DNA of 33,009 bases from Chlamydiae bacterium SM23_39 (GTDB lineage: Bacteria > Chlamydiota > Chlamydiia > Chlamydiales > SM23-39), in contig LJUH01000007.1 of assembly GCA_001303765.1 (NCBI GenBank), positions 1-33,009 of the forward strand. The letters run 5' to 3'. Positions 17,291-26,967 of this stretch are shown here, one piece after another. The first letter of the stretch is position 1. Each line of letters begins with the position of its first letter. The notes beneath the pieces were generated by a model, which searched no databases, was not told where the DNA came from, and worked only from the letters and a program-made list of their open reading frames with translations. Position numbers and translations under genes: made by a program.

Positions 17291-18124
17291 ATGGTTAAAA
17301 AGTTTCGCCCAATAACTCCATCTACAAGAAAGTTAGTACTTCCAAGTAATGTGGGAGTGAGTAAGAGAAAGATTAAAAATAAGTCACTTGTGAAGGTTAA
17401 GAGAAGAAGGGGAGGTAGAAACAATCTTGGAAGAATTACATGCAGGCATAAAGGAGGGGGGCATAAAAAGAAATATAGGATAATAGATTTTAGAAGAGAT
17501 AAGGAAAATATACCCGCTAAAGTAGCATCGATAGAGTATGATCCAAATAGATCAGCTTATATTGCGCTTTTATATTATGCAGATGGAGAGAAGAGATATA
17601 TAATAGCAGCACAAGGATTAAAAGTTGGAGATATTGTTAGGACATCGGATACTTATCCATATGATGTTGGATGTTGCATGAAATTAAAAAATATGCCTCT
17701 TGGATCAGTAATTCATAATATAGAAAATCTTCCTGGAAGAGGAGGTAAATATGTTAGATCTGCAGGATTATCAGCACAACTTTTGTCGAGAAGTGATGGA
17801 TACGCATCTATTAAAATGCCTTCAGGAGAGATTAGATTGATCAATGAAGATTGCAAAGCTACTTTTGGAGCTGTTTCTAATTTTGAACATAATTTAAGAG
17901 TTGATGCGAAAGCAGGAAGGAGTAGATGGAAGGGGGTTAGACCAACTGTTAGAGGGACAGCTATGAATCCAGTAGATCATCCTCATGGAGGAGGAGAGGG
18001 AAAGAGCAAAGGGAATCACCCAATGTCACCATGGGCAAAAATTACAAAGGGTAAAAAAACTAGGTCTAGAAAAAAAAGTAATAGATTAATAGTAACAAAA
18101 AGAAAAGAGAAGAAAAATGGGTAG
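17291..18124 (+). CDS. rplB: 50S ribosomal protein L2
   Basis: L2 is needed for subunit association and peptidyl transfer. The signature loop [25 protein letters not shown] is intact, including the conserved His-Pro-His-Gly-Gly-Gly. The N-terminal half shows the OB-fold RNA-binding region ([19 protein letters not shown]). At 277 residues it is full length, with a highly basic C-terminus. Its last 8 nt overlap the start of rpsS. Confidence 0.98.
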   Translation: MVKKFRPITPSTRKLVLPSNVGVSKRKIKNKSLVKVKRRRGGRNNLGRITCRHKGGGHKKKYRIIDFRRDKENIPAKVASIEYDPNRSAYIALLYYADGEKRYIIAAQGLKVGDIVRTSDTYPYDVGCCMKLKNMPLGSVIHNIENLPGRGGKYVRSAGLSAQLLSRSDGYASIKMPSGEIRLINEDCKATFGAVSNFEHNLRVDAKAGRSRWKGVRPTVRGTAMNPVDHPHGGGEGKSKGNHPMSPWAKITKGKKTRSRKKSNRLIVTKRKEKKNG

Positions 18125-18383
18125 ATCATTAAAAAAAGGTCCATTTGTAGACCATCATCTTTTAGATAAAGTGAAAAGAAAAGAAGGAAAACAAAAACCA
18201 ATAAGGACATGGTCAAGACGTTCCACTATAATACCTGAAATGATAGGCCAAACATTTGATATACATAATGGGAAAAAATTTATAAGAGTTTTTGTTTCAG
18301 AAAATATGGTTGGACATAAATTAGGAGAATTTGCTCCTACCAGAACATTTAAAGGACATCCTGTAAAGAAGGCGGCTAAATAA
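18117..18383 (+). CDS. rpsS: 30S ribosomal protein S19
   Basis: S19 lies in the head of the small subunit and contacts the A-site finger. [16 protein letters not shown] and the signature [16 protein letters not shown] are clear; 88 residues is normal. The start codon lies inside the last codons of rplB, and the stop shares a base with the next start (TAATG), so translation is coupled on both sides. Confidence 0.98.
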   Translation: MGRSLKKGPFVDHHLLDKVKRKEGKQKPIRTWSRRSTIIPEMIGQTFDIHNGKKFIRVFVSENMVGHKLGEFAPTRTFKGHPVKKAAK

Positions 18384-18718
18384 TGGATTTTAGAGCTATT
18401 ACAAAGAATGTAAGAATTAGTCCTAAAAAAGCTAGATTAGCAGCAGGATTGATAAGAGGTCTTTTTGTTGATGAAGCTTTTTCACAGCTTAGATTTTCTA
18501 AATTGAAAGGAGCAAGACATCTATACAAGACTTTAAAGAGTGCGGTTGCTAATGCTAAGCAAAAGTTAGGTCAAGAAATAGATACTTTGAGATTAAAAGA
18601 GGTAAGAGTTGACGAAGGAATGACTATGAAAAGGATAAGATCAAAAAATAGAGGAGGAAGAACAACAATGCTGAGAAGAACAAGCCATTTTATGGTTATT
18701 GTAAAACCTAAAGAATAA
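18383..18718 (+). CDS. rplV: 50S ribosomal protein L22
   Basis: L22 spans the exit tunnel with a long beta-hairpin. The N-terminal RISPKKARLAAGLIRG and the hairpin MTMKRIRSKNRGGRTTMLRRTSHFMVIV match the family; 111 residues is typical. The family's usual Arg-rich hairpin tip is present. A 12-nt gap with an AAGAGGAG site separates it from rpsC. Confidence 0.97.
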   Translation: MDFRAITKNVRISPKKARLAAGLIRGLFVDEAFSQLRFSKLKGARHLYKTLKSAVANAKQKLGQEIDTLRLKEVRVDEGMTMKRIRSKNRGGRTTMLRRTSHFMVIVKPKE

Positions 18719-18730
18719 GAGGAGAAAAAG

Positions 18731-19354
18731 ATGGGGCAAAAGGTATCACCGAGAGGGTTTAGATTAAAGATAAAAAAAGATTGGGATTCAAATTGGTTTG
18801 CTAATAAAAAAGAGTTTGGAACTTTTCTTATAAAAGATAGTGAGATAAGAGATTTTTTAATGAAAAAACCAGCATGTGTTGGAACTTCGAAGATTGGTAT
18901 TAAAAGGATGAGTGGAAAAATAGAGATTACAATTCATACCGCAAGGCCAGGATTAGTTATTGGTAGAAAAGGAACAGATATAGATCTTTTAAAAGATGAG
19001 CTTAAAAAATTTACAAAGGGAGATGTTTGGATAGAAGTTGAGGAGATAAAAAGACCTGATTTAGATGCAAAGTTAGTAGCTGAGGGAATAGCGAAAAAGA
19101 TAGAGAGAAGATTGCCATTTAGAAGAGTATTAAAAAAAGCTCTTCAGACAACAATGGATGCAGGTGCTGTAGGTATGAAAGTTAAAATATCGGGTAGAGT
19201 TGGAGGTGCTGAGATAGCTAGGAAAGAATGGTATAAAAATGGAAAAATACCTTTACATACATTAAGAGCAAATATAGATTATGCTACTGCAACGGCTTAT
19301 ACTACTTATGGTTCTATTGGAATAAAAGTTTGGATAAATAAAGGAGAAGAATAA
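18731..19354 (+). CDS. rpsC: 30S ribosomal protein S3
   Basis: S3 forms part of the mRNA entry helicase of the small subunit. [23 protein letters not shown] is the standard N-terminus. The KH domain carries the GRKG loop in [15 protein letters not shown], and the C-terminal domain contains [11 protein letters not shown]-like [21 protein letters not shown]. The 207 residues are slightly short because the acidic/basic tail found in many bacteria is missing. It overlaps rplP by one base. Confidence 0.97.
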   Translation: MGQKVSPRGFRLKIKKDWDSNWFANKKEFGTFLIKDSEIRDFLMKKPACVGTSKIGIKRMSGKIEITIHTARPGLVIGRKGTDIDLLKDELKKFTKGDVWIEVEEIKRPDLDAKLVAEGIAKKIERRLPFRRVLKKALQTTMDAGAVGMKVKISGRVGGAEIARKEWYKNGKIPLHTLRANIDYATATAYTTYGSIGIKVWINKGEE

Positions 19355-19773
19355 TGGTTTTAATGCCTTCGAAAACTAAATATAGAAAAAAACAAAAAGG
19401 GCAATTTAGAGGACTTGTAAAAAAATCTTTTTGTATTGCATTTGGAGATTATGGGATGCAGTCATTAGATAGAGGATGGATTACTGCACAACAAATAGAA
19501 GCTGCTAGGGTAGTTATAAATAGATTCTTAGGTAGAAAAGGGAAATTATGGATTAGAATTTTTCCTGATAAACCTGTTTCTAAAAAACCTGCTGAAACGA
19601 GGATGGGAAAAGGTAAAGGTGCTGTTACTGGATGGGTTGCTGTAGTAAGACCAGGGCAAGTTTTATTTGAGTTAGGCGATACTTCTTTTGAAGATGCACA
19701 GAAATCATTGAAATTAGCAGCAGCAAAGATATCAGTAAAAACAAAGTTTGTAACAAGATTAGAAAAGGTGTAA
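19354..19773 (+). CDS. rplP: 50S ribosomal protein L16
   Basis: L16 helps position A-site t[20 protein letters not shown] starts the conserved part, and [28 protein letters not shown] is the signature, including the Arg that is hydroxylated in some bacteria. The ATG at 19354 overlaps the rpsC stop; a second ATG at 19363 would give MPSK directly. The 139 residues are normal. Confidence 0.97.
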   Translation: MVLMPSKTKYRKKQKGQFRGLVKKSFCIAFGDYGMQSLDRGWITAQQIEAARVVINRFLGRKGKLWIRIFPDKPVSKKPAETRMGKGKGAVTGWVAVVRPGQVLFELGDTSFEDAQKSLKLAAAKISVKTKFVTRLEKV

Positions 19774-19774
19774 T

Positions 19775-19984
19775 ATGTCAAATATTAAAGAATTAAGAGA
19801 CCTTCCTATAGAACAATTAGAGGTGTTGATAGAGGATTTGAATAAAGATATTTTTAATTTGAAAAGCCAACTTGCATTACAAAAAAAAATAGAAAAACCA
19901 CATTTGATAAAAGAGAAAAGAAGAGATAGGGCTCGAGCTATTATGATTTTATCAGAAAAAAGGAGCGTAGATGAAAAGAAATAA
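19775..19984 (+). CDS. rpmC: 50S ribosomal protein L29
   Basis: Small two-helix protein at the tunnel exit beside L23. It shows the expected IKELRDLPIEQLEVLIEDL helix, LKSQLALQKKIEKPHLIKEKRRDRARA, and 69 residues. One base separates it from rplP and its 3' end overlaps rpsQ by 14 nt. Confidence 0.95.
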   Translation: MSNIKELRDLPIEQLEVLIEDLNKDIFNLKSQLALQKKIEKPHLIKEKRRDRARAIMILSEKRSVDEKK

Positions 19985-20210
19985 GAGAAAAGTTTTACAA
20001 GGTATAGTTTTATCTAATAAGATGAATAAAACAGTTGTAGTGTCAGTATCTAGAAAATTTAGGCATCCTAAATATGAAAAGTTGATTGAAAAGAGAAAAA
20101 AATATTATGCTCATTCAGAAAATAAGAATTTAGAAATAGGAAGCATCATAAAGATTATGGAGTGTAGACCTATTTCTAAGATTAAAAGATGGAGAGTTAT
20201 TGAAGGATAG
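19971..20210 (+). CDS. rpsQ: 30S ribosomal protein S17
   Basis: Primary 16S rRNA-binding protein with an OB fold. [20 protein letters not shown] and the HPKYEK... [32 protein letters not shown] signature are present in 79 residues. The start lies inside the end of rpmC (ATG after GGAGCGTAG), so the two genes are translated as a coupled pair. Confidence 0.97.
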   Translation: MKRNKRKVLQGIVLSNKMNKTVVVSVSRKFRHPKYEKLIEKRKKYYAHSENKNLEIGSIIKIMECRPISKIKRWRVIEG

Positions 20211-20212
20211 AT

Positions 20213-20581
20213 ATGATTCAAGAAGAAACAGATTTACTTGTAGCAGATAATACAGGTGCTAAAATTGTAAGAGTATTCAGAGTGTTAGGGAGTTCTAAAA
20301 AAAGATATGCTTATATTGGAGATGTTGTGCTTTGTTCAGTTAAAAAAGCAGAAACAAAGGGTATGATAAAGAAAGGGGAAAAGGTAAAAGCGGTAATTGT
20401 TAGAACAAAAAAACAGATAGATAGAAAAGATGGATCAAAGTTAAAATTTTATGATAACAGCTGTGTTATTCTTGATGATAAAAACAATCCAAGAGGAACT
20501 AGAATTTTTGGAGGGGTAGCAAGAGAGTTAAGAGAAAAGGGTTTTATTAAGATTTGTTCTTTAGCGCCTGAGGTGATATGA
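20213..20581 (+). CDS. rplN: 50S ribosomal protein L14
   Basis: L14 lies at the subunit interface and binds the silencing factor Rsf[27 protein letters not shown] and the conserved [31 protein letters not shown] are clear, and 122 residues is exactly the usual length. It sits two bases after rpsQ. Confidence 0.98.
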   Translation: MIQEETDLLVADNTGAKIVRVFRVLGSSKKRYAYIGDVVLCSVKKAETKGMIKKGEKVKAVIVRTKKQIDRKDGSKLKFYDNSCVILDDKNNPRGTRIFGGVARELREKGFIKICSLAPEVI

Positions 20582-20904
20582 TGAATAAATGGCTAAAAAA
20601 GGGTGATTTAGTTGTTGTTATAACTGGAAATGATAAAGGTAAGAAAGGAGAAGTATTGGGTAAAAAGAAAGATAAGATAATTGTTAAAGGAGTTAATGTA
20701 AGGAAAAAACATATAAAAAAAACGAAAGAAACAGGATCGACTCAAGCTATATATAAGGAAAATCCTATTCATATTTCTAATGTTGCTCTTTGTGATAAAA
20801 ATGGAAATAGAATAAAGTTAAAGGTTAAAATAGAAAAAGATAAAAAAGAATTAGTTTATTTAGAGAAGGGAAAAGAGGTAATTTTTAGAAAAGTAGGTAA
20901 ATGA
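20578..20904 (+). CDS. rplX: 50S ribosomal protein L24
   Basis: L24 initiates large-subunit assembly. The KOW motif is in [24 protein letters not shown], followed by [13 protein letters not shown] and the [14 protein letters not shown] segment; 108 residues. Two adjacent ATG codons (20578 and 20581) are possible. GAGGTG at 20570-20575 is spaced better for the second; the first gives an ATGA overlap with rplN. The protein differs by one Met only. Confidence 0.96.
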   Translation: MMNKWLKKGDLVVVITGNDKGKKGEVLGKKKDKIIVKGVNVRKKHIKKTKETGSTQAIYKENPIHISNVALCDKNGNRIKLKVKIEKDKKELVYLEKGKEVIFRKVGK

Positions 20905-20905
20905 G

Positions 20906-21442
20906 ATGAGTAGGCTTAAAGAGAGATATGATAAAGAAATAATAAAGCTTAAAGAGAAATATAAGAGAAATATATTTTCTCTTCCAAAATTAAAAAAGAT
21001 TGTGATTAGCATGGGATTAGCGAAAGTGATAAAAGAAAAAGATGTTTTATCCCAACATATAAAAGAACTATCGATGCTATCAGGACAAAAACCCATAATT
21101 TGTAAAGCAAAGAAATCTATTGCTAATTTCAAACTTAGAAAAGGAATGGCTGTTGGATTAAAAGTGACTTTAAGAAAGAAAAGAATGTATGACTTTTTAG
21201 ATAGATTTATAAATATAGTATCTCCAAGAATAAAAGATTTTAGAGGATTTAAAATAAAAACAGAGGGAAGAGGGAATTTTACTATTGGGATTGAAGATCA
21301 ACAAGTGTTCCCTGAAATAAATTTAGATGAGGTAAAAAGGGTTCAAGGGATGAATATATCTTTTATAACTTCTAGTAAAAATAATGAGGAGTGTATTGAA
21401 TTAATGAAAATATTTGGATTTCCGATCAAGGAGGTAATTTAG
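20906..21442 (+). CDS. rplE: 50S ribosomal protein L5
   Basis: L5 binds 5S rRNA and contacts P-site tRNA. The signature SMGLAKVIKEKDVL is a divergent form of the family motif, followed by GQKPIICKAKKSIANFKLRKGMAVGLKVTLR, the central PRIKDFRGF, and GIEDQQVFPEI. At 178 residues it is normal. The gene that usually follows in other bacteria, rpsN (S14), is absent: rpsH starts immediately after the stop. Confidence 0.97.
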   Translation: MSRLKERYDKEIIKLKEKYKRNIFSLPKLKKIVISMGLAKVIKEKDVLSQHIKELSMLSGQKPIICKAKKSIANFKLRKGMAVGLKVTLRKKRMYDFLDRFINIVSPRIKDFRGFKIKTEGRGNFTIGIEDQQVFPEINLDEVKRVQGMNISFITSSKNNEECIELMKIFGFPIKEVI

Positions 21443-21832
21443 ATGTCATTTAGTGATCCAATATCAGAGATGTTAACGAAAATTCGTAATGCGCAAAATG
21501 CACAACTTCTTTTTACAGATGTTTTTGTTAGCAGAGAAAAGTTAGGTATTGTAAAGATTTTGAAAGAAAAGAATTTTATATCTGATTACTTAGTGGATGA
21601 AGAAAAGAAAAAGTTAGTTATTTTTTTAAAATATCTGAAAAGAAAAGCTGTCATTAATGGATTGAAAAGAATATCTAAACCTGGCGTAAGAAGATATGTG
21701 ACATGTGATAAAATACCTTTAGTTTTAAATGGATTTGGAATTGCTATTTTATCTACTTCTAAAGGAATTTTAGATGATATATCAGCAAGGAAAATGGGTG
21801 TAGGAGGAGAAGTCTTGTGTTTTGTATGGTAA
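21443..21832 (+). CDS. rpsH: 30S ribosomal protein S8
   Basis: S8 binds the 16S rRNA central domain and is the spc-operon repressor in E. coli. MSFSDPISEMLTKIRNAQNAQ and the C-terminal signature ILSTSKGILDDISARKMGVGGEVLCFVW are present; 129 residues. It begins at the base after the rplE stop, with AAGGAGG within the end of rplE as ribosome-binding site. Confidence 0.97.
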   Translation: MSFSDPISEMLTKIRNAQNAQLLFTDVFVSREKLGIVKILKEKNFISDYLVDEEKKKLVIFLKYLKRKAVINGLKRISKPGVRRYVTCDKIPLVLNGFGIAILSTSKGILDDISARKMGVGGEVLCFVW

Positions 21833-21844
21833 AAGGGAAGATTT

Positions 21845-22399
21845 ATGTCAAAATTAGCTAAAAGAGCAATCGATCTACCGGAAAAGGTAGAAGTTTTATT
21901 TGAAAAAGATAAGTTGAAAATAAAAGGAGCTAAAGGAGAACTTTTTTTAAATTTAAAGAGAGGCATAAATGTTAAGATTGAAAAAGATAAGATCTATATT
22001 GAAAAAGATAAAAAAATAACATTAGCAAAACCCTTTTTAGGTCTTTCCTGGTCTCTTTTAAAAAATGCAATTCAAGGGGTATCTAAAGGGTTTGAAAAGA
22101 GACTTTTATTGGTAGGAGTAGGTTTTAGAGCTCAGATTAAAGGTAAGAAATTAGATTTGCAGGTGGGATGTTCTCACCCTACTGAATTAGATATTCCTGA
22201 AGGTATAGAGGTGAAGATTGAAAAAGCTACTGAGATTATATTGAATGGAATAGATAAGATGAAATTAGGGTTATTTGCTGCTAAGATAAGGAAAATAAAA
22301 GTACCTGAACCATATAAAGGTAAAGGAATCAGATATAAGGAAGAATACGTTAGGAAAAAAGCAGGTAAGGCTGCTAAGGGAAAAGGAGCTACAGCATAA
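21845..22399 (+). CDS. rplF: 50S ribosomal protein L6
   Basis: L6 lies near the sarcin-ricin loop. Two tandem domains are visible: VEVLFEKDKLKIKGAKGEL, and the C-terminal PEPYKGKGIRYKEEYVRKKAGKAAKGKG signature. The 184 residues are normal. The stop overlaps the rplR start (TAATG). Confidence 0.97.
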   Translation: MSKLAKRAIDLPEKVEVLFEKDKLKIKGAKGELFLNLKRGINVKIEKDKIYIEKDKKITLAKPFLGLSWSLLKNAIQGVSKGFEKRLLLVGVGFRAQIKGKKLDLQVGCSHPTELDIPEGIEVKIEKATEIILNGIDKMKLGLFAAKIRKIKVPEPYKGKGIRYKEEYVRKKAGKAAKGKGATA

Positions 22400-22743
22400 T
22401 GGATAAAAAGAAAAAAAAAACAATAGAAAGAAGAGTTTTACGAGTTAGGAAAAAATTAAAAGGTAAAAAAGATAGACCTAGGCTTTCAATTTTTAAAAGC
22501 AATAAAAATATTTATGCTCAGATAATAGATGACGAAAAACAGATAACATTGGTAAGTGTAGGTTCTTTTTCAGAAAAAAAAATGAAATTAAAAGATATTG
22601 CTAGTATGTTAGGAAAGAAACTAGCAAAACTAGCAAAAGAAAAAAAAATAAAGAGGGTTGTTTTTGATAGAGGTAGATATAAATATCACGGTATAATAAC
22701 TGTTTTTGCAGAAGCAGCTAGAAATGAAGGGCTGCAGTTTTAA
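22399..22743 (+). CDS. rplR: 50S ribosomal protein L18
   Basis: L18 delivers 5S rRNA to the large subunit together with L5. RVRKKLKGKKDRPRLSIFKSNKNIYAQIIDD and VVFDRGRYKYHGIITVFAEAARNEGLQF match the family over 114 residues. A 15-nt spacer with GGGAAA precedes rpsE. Confidence 0.97.
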   Translation: MDKKKKKTIERRVLRVRKKLKGKKDRPRLSIFKSNKNIYAQIIDDEKQITLVSVGSFSEKKMKLKDIASMLGKKLAKLAKEKKIKRVVFDRGRYKYHGIITVFAEAARNEGLQF

Positions 22744-22758
22744 AAATCAGGGAAAAAT

Positions 22759-23244
22759 ATGAAAAAGACAAAATTAGAAGATGTTACAGGAGAATTAAAA
22801 GAATCTGTTTTATATATAAACCGTTGCGCAAAAGTTGTTAAAGGTGGAAGAAAGTTTAGCTTTTCTGCTCTTGTATTGGTAGGTGATGGAGAGGGACATG
22901 TAGGATTTGGTTTTGCTAAAGCTAATGAAGTTACTGAAGCTATTGCAAAAGCAACAGAGGATGCAAAAAAAAATATTTTTTATTTAGAGATGAAAGATGG
23001 CTCTATTGCTCATGAAGTTTATGCTGTGCATGATGGAGTTAAATTGATTTTGAAACCAGCAAAAAGAGGAACAGGGGTTGTTGCTGGATCTATGGTAAGA
23101 GCTGTTTTAGAAAATGTTGGTATAAAAGATATAGTATCGAAAAATGTGGGTTCAAATAATCCTTTAAATCAGGTAAGAGCAACTTTTAAAGCTCTTTCTA
23201 TGCTAAAAAAAGAAAAAAGAGAGGAAGAGAATGTTTCAACTTAA
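22759..23244 (+). CDS. rpsE: 30S ribosomal protein S5
   Basis: S5 contributes to decoding fidelity and mRNA unwinding. The double-stranded-RNA-binding-like N-domain contains INRCAKVVKGGRKFSFSALVLVGDGEGHVGFGFAKA. The C-domain contains KRGTGVVAGSMVRAVLENVGIKDIVSKNVGSNNPLN. The 161 residues are typical. rpmD (L30), which follows in many bacteria, is missing; rplO overlaps the last 14 nt. Confidence 0.97.
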   Translation: MKKTKLEDVTGELKESVLYINRCAKVVKGGRKFSFSALVLVGDGEGHVGFGFAKANEVTEAIAKATEDAKKNIFYLEMKDGSIAHEVYAVHDGVKLILKPAKRGTGVVAGSMVRAVLENVGIKDIVSKNVGSNNPLNQVRATFKALSMLKKEKREEENVST

Positions 23245-23674
23245 TTCTTTAATAGATTCCAATAAAAAAAAGAAAAAGAGAATAGGTAGAGGCCCAGGAT
23301 CGGGGAAAGGTAAAACTGCAGGGAAAGGACATAAAGGAGCTAGAGCTAGAAGTGGCTATAAAAGTCGTTTGGGTTATGAAGGTGGTCAGGAAAGACTTTT
23401 TAAAAAGATGCCTCATAGAGGTTTTTCAAGAGGTAGATTTAAAAAACCTTATTTTTGCATAAATTTATATCAGATAGATAAATTATATAAAGATGGAGAA
23501 AAAGTTAATTATGATACATTAAGAGCAAAAAAATGTATCTCTAAAAAAGAGAAAAATATTAGAGTTTTAGGAGTTGGTGAGATCACTAAAAATATAGAAA
23601 TAGAAGCTAATTATTTTTCTAGTTCTGCTAAAAAAAAGTTAAAGGAAAAAAATATTAAATATAAAATAATATGA
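23231..23674 (+). CDS. rplO: 50S ribosomal protein L15
   Basis: L15 is a late assembly protein. The Gly-rich N-terminal region [28 protein letters not shown] and [15 protein letters not shown] are diagnostic; 147 residues. The start lies within rpsE, and its end overlaps secY by ATGA, so translation through rpsE-rplO-secY is likely coupled. Confidence 0.97.
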   Translation: MFQLNSLIDSNKKKKKRIGRGPGSGKGKTAGKGHKGARARSGYKSRLGYEGGQERLFKKMPHRGFSRGRFKKPYFCINLYQIDKLYKDGEKVNYDTLRAKKCISKKEKNIRVLGVGEITKNIEIEANYFSSSAKKKLKEKNIKYKII

Positions 23675-25035
23675 TCGCAGGAATTAAAAAAATTTTTTCT
23701 ATTCATGAATTAAGAACAAAAATATTTTTTACCTTTATTATGCTTGCTATTTGTAGGATAGGTGCTTCTATTCCTGTTCCAGGAATTAATATAGAGGCTG
23801 CTGAAGCTGTGTTTAGAAAAGCTACAGGAGGAGGGCAAAATTTATTTCAACTTATGGATATGTTCTCAGGAGGAGCATTTGCTAGGATGACAGTTGTTGC
23901 TTTAGGAGTGATGCCTTACATATCTGCATCTATTATAATGCAGCTTTTAGTTGCGGTTGTTCCCTCCTTGCAAAGAGAGATTAAAGAAAATGCTTCTTTA
24001 GGTAGGAAAAAAGTAGCAAAATGGACAAGGTTATTAACTATTGGTTTAGCTTTTTTTCAATCTTGGATTTTTGCTAGATATGCTTTTAGAATTAATGAAT
24101 CTACTCCTGGAATAATAGTAGGACAGATTGCGGATGTAAAAATTTTTAATGTACCATGGCTTTTTTATTTAACAATGGTCTTAACTATGTCTACTGGAAC
24201 TATTTTTTTAATGTGGATTGGAGAACAGATTTCAGATAAAGGTATAGGTAATGGTATAAGTTTGATAATAACAATAGGTATTCTCTCTTCATTTCCTAGT
24301 ATGATAGGTTCTATTATTAACCAGTTAAATTTAGAATCACAAGAGGTAGGAGAGTTAACAATCTCTTCTATTTTAATATTATTAGTTGTTTTTGTTTTGA
24401 TAATTATAGGTACAATATTAGTCATACAAGGACAAAGAAAGATTCCTATTCAATATGCTAGAAGAGGAATTGTAAGAGAGGGAAGTGTAGAAGGAGGTAG
24501 TTCTTATATTCCATTAAAAATAAATTATGCAGGAGTTATTCCGGTTATCTTTGCATCTTCTTTTCTTATGTTTCCTGCAACTATTGCTCAATGGTTGGGT
24601 AGGAATTCATTTATTGGAAGATTTGTGAATTATTTAACACCTGGTAGTATTTTTTACACATTGTTATATGTATCGTTAATACTTTTTTTTACTTTTTTTT
24701 GGACTTCTACTCAGTTTCATCCTGAACAAATAGCATCAGATATGAAAAAAAATGGAGCTTTTATACCTGGAATAAGACAGGGAAAACCAACACAGGATTT
24801 TTTAGAATCAACAATGGGTAAAATAACCTTGATAGGAGGTGTTTTTCTTTCTATTATAGCTATTTTACCTGTTTTGGTAAGTAAAATTTTAGGTATAGAC
24901 CAAAGGGTTAGTTATTTTTTTGGAGGCACCTCTCTTTTAATATTAGTTGGTGTTATATTAGATACATATAAGCAGATAGAATCTCATCTTATTATGAGAA
25001 GATACCAAGGATTTATGAAGAAAAGAGGATTTTAG
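23671..25035 (+). CDS. secY: Preprotein translocase subunit SecY
   Basis: SecY is the channel of the Sec translocase; SecDF at the other end of the window works with it. Ten membrane helices can be followed. [20 protein letters not shown] is helix 1, [27 protein letters not shown] holds the plug-to-TM2 region, and the cytosolic loop [13 protein letters not shown] is the SecA/ribosome-contact loop. The C-terminus ends in [16 protein letters not shown]. At 454 residues it is full length. A 54-nt gap follows in which neither adk, map, infA nor rpmJ is found. Confidence 0.97.
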   Translation: MIAGIKKIFSIHELRTKIFFTFIMLAICRIGASIPVPGINIEAAEAVFRKATGGGQNLFQLMDMFSGGAFARMTVVALGVMPYISASIIMQLLVAVVPSLQREIKENASLGRKKVAKWTRLLTIGLAFFQSWIFARYAFRINESTPGIIVGQIADVKIFNVPWLFYLTMVLTMSTGTIFLMWIGEQISDKGIGNGISLIITIGILSSFPSMIGSIINQLNLESQEVGELTISSILILLVVFVLIIIGTILVIQGQRKIPIQYARRGIVREGSVEGGSSYIPLKINYAGVIPVIFASSFLMFPATIAQWLGRNSFIGRFVNYLTPGSIFYTLLYVSLILFFTFFWTSTQFHPEQIASDMKKNGAFIPGIRQGKPTQDFLESTMGKITLIGGVFLSIIAILPVLVSKILGIDQRVSYFFGGTSLLILVGVILDTYKQIESHLIMRRYQGFMKKRGF

Positions 25036-25089
25036 CTTTTTTATTGAAGATAAATATGTTAAAATAAACAGATTAAAAAAAGGTGAAAA

Positions 25090-25458
25090 ATGACAAGAAT
25101 ACTAGGAATAGATATACCAGATAATAAAAGGCTAGAGATTAGTTTAACTTATATTTATGGAATAGGTAAAAAAAGAGCTAAGGAAGTTGTTGCTAAGTTA
25201 GGATTAGATCCAAATATGAAAGCTAAAAATTTAACTTTTGAAGATATAAGTAAAATAAATGCTCTTTTACAAGAATATGTATTAGAAGGAGATCTTAAAA
25301 GACAGGTACAAGGTGATATTCAAAGGCTTATAAAAATTAATTGTTATAGAGGACTAAGGCATCGTTTAGGACTTCCTACTAGAGGACAGAGGACTAGTTC
25401 TAATGCTAGAACAAGAAAAGGTAGAAAAAAAACAATTGCAGGTAAAAAACTTAAATAA
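25090..25458 (+). CDS. rpsM: 30S ribosomal protein S13
   Basis: S13 forms the head bridge with L5. The helix-two-turn-helix part reads ISLTYIYGIGKKRAKEV, and the basic C-tail contains CYRGLRHRLGLPTRGQRTSSNARTRKG; 122 residues. AAAGGTG precedes the ATG. The 54-nt spacer after secY has a TAAAAT box but no spaced -35, so a separate promoter is uncertain. Confidence 0.98.
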   Translation: MTRILGIDIPDNKRLEISLTYIYGIGKKRAKEVVAKLGLDPNMKAKNLTFEDISKINALLQEYVLEGDLKRQVQGDIQRLIKINCYRGLRHRLGLPTRGQRTSSNARTRKGRKKTIAGKKLK

Positions 25459-25470
25459 AGGAGAATAATT

Positions 25471-25869
25471 TTGGCAGAAGTAAAACAGAAACCAAGGAGA
25501 AAAAAGAAGGTTGTTAGAACAGTTCCTGTAGGAATTGTTCATGTAAAAGCTTCTTTTAATAATACAATTGTAACGATTACTGATTTGGCCGGAAATGTTA
25601 TTACATGGGCTTCTTCAGGAAGCTGCAACTTTTCTGGAGCAAAAAAATCTTCTGCATTTGCTGCTTCTGTTGCTGCTCAAAGAGCTGCGAAAGAAGCTGT
25701 AGCTGTATATGGTCTTAAAGAATGCGAGATTAATTTAAATGGTCCAGGATTAGGAAGAGAATCAGCAGTTAGAGGAATACAGAGTGCAGGAATAATTATA
25801 ACTCTTATTCGTGATGTAACTTCTATTCCTCATAATGGGTGTCGTCCTCGTAAGAGAAGAAGAGTTTAA
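25471..25869 (+). CDS. rpsK: 30S ribosomal protein S11
   Basis: S11 lies at the mRNA exit on the platform. GIVHVKASFNNTIVTITDLAGNVITWASSGS and the signature GLKECEINLNGPGLGRESAVRGIQSAGI are intact, ending IPHNGCRPRKRRRV; 132 residues. The start is a TTG at 25471 with AAAGGAG 8 nt upstream; no ATG is available before the conserved region. Confidence 0.97.
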   Translation: MAEVKQKPRRKKKVVRTVPVGIVHVKASFNNTIVTITDLAGNVITWASSGSCNFSGAKKSSAFAASVAAQRAAKEAVAVYGLKECEINLNGPGLGRESAVRGIQSAGIIITLIRDVTSIPHNGCRPRKRRRV

Positions 25870-25884
25870 AAATAAGGAGATAAC

Positions 25885-26967
25885 ATGATAATAAAATATG
25901 GTAAATTTGAAATGCCAGATAATATAAAGATAGAAGAAGAAAAAGATAATTTTGCTAAATTCATTGCAGAGCCATTTGAAAGAGGATTTGGACATACTTT
26001 AGGAAACGCATTTAGAAGAATAATGCTTACTTCATTAGAAGCTCCTGCTATAATGTCAGTAAAAATGGAAAAAATATATCATGAATATGCAGCAATAGAA
26101 GGAATAAAGGAAGATATTATAAATATTATTTTGAATTTAAAAGGAAGTAAATTACGTTACCTCCCTAAAGAAGAGGAATATGAAAGGAAAATAAAAAAAT
26201 TTAGCAATGTTTTAGATATATCTCAAAAACAGATAGATGAAGCAAATGGTATGTATTCTGTTTCTTTAAAAGAATTTTTAGGAGATATTGATTTTGAAAT
26301 TATTAATCCAGACCATCATATTATGACTATTACTAGCCCTATAAAAAAAAGGATAGATTTTAAAATAGGATTTGGAAGAGGATATGTTCCTTCTGAAAAA
26401 ATTATTGAATTTATTGATAAAGAGATAGATGAAATTATTTTAGATGTTTCATATTCTCCAGTAACTTTGGTAAATTATTATGTCGAAAATACAAGAGTAG
26501 GGCAGCATACAGATTATGATAGGCTTATTTTAGAAGTTACAACAGATGGACGTATTACCCCTTCAGAAGCTTTATCTTTTGCTACTCAAATAGCTAAAAA
26601 GCATTTTGAGATATTTGATAAAATTCAAAAAATGAATATAGAATTTGAAGAGGAAAAAAAGGATAAAAATAGAGATAGATTAGAGCTTTTAGATAAACTA
26701 GCATTGAAGATAAGCGAGATTGAGCTTTCTGTTCGTTCTACTAATTGTTTATCGGGAGCTAATATTACTACTATTGGAGAGCTTGTTTTAATGCCTGAAA
26801 TAGAGATGTTAAAATTTAGAAATTTTGGTAAAAAATCTCTTACTGAAATAAAAGAAAAACTTCATGATTTAGGACTTTCATTGGATATGAATTTAGAAAA
26901 ATATGGTATTTCACAAGATAATATTAAGAGTGTTATAAAAAAACATTTAGAAGAAAGAGAAGTATGA
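25885..26967 (+). CDS. rpoA: RNA polymerase subunit alpha
   Basis: Alpha dimerises to start polymerase assembly and its C-terminal domain binds UP elements and activators. The N-terminal domain contains EPFERGFGHTLGNAFRRIMLTSLEAPAI. The C-terminal domain, after a linker at about 255-275, contains SVRSTNCLSGANITTIGELV and FRNFGKKSLTEIKEKLHDLGLSL with helix-hairpin-helix folds. The 360 residues are slightly longer than E. coli (329), partly through an insertion of EEEYERKIKKFSNVLD type near residue 95. AAGGAG precedes the ATG. It overlaps rplQ by ATGA. Confidence 0.97.
   Translation: MIIKYGKFEMPDNIKIEEEKDNFAKFIAEPFERGFGHTLGNAFRRIMLTSLEAPAIMSVKMEKIYHEYAAIEGIKEDIINIILNLKGSKLRYLPKEEEYERKIKKFSNVLDISQKQIDEANGMYSVSLKEFLGDIDFEIINPDHHIMTITSPIKKRIDFKIGFGRGYVPSEKIIEFIDKEIDEIILDVSYSPVTLVNYYVENTRVGQHTDYDRLILEVTTDGRITPSEALSFATQIAKKHFEIFDKIQKMNIEFEEEKKDKNRDRLELLDKLALKISEIELSVRSTNCLSGANITTIGELVLMPEIEMLKFRNFGKKSLTEIKEKLHDLGLSLDMNLEKYGISQDNIKSVIKKHLEEREV

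Noticed and set aside
19449-19781. 110-codon minus-strand open frame opposite rplP
   Set aside because: Fully antisense to a well-conserved ribosomal gene; no initiation signals.
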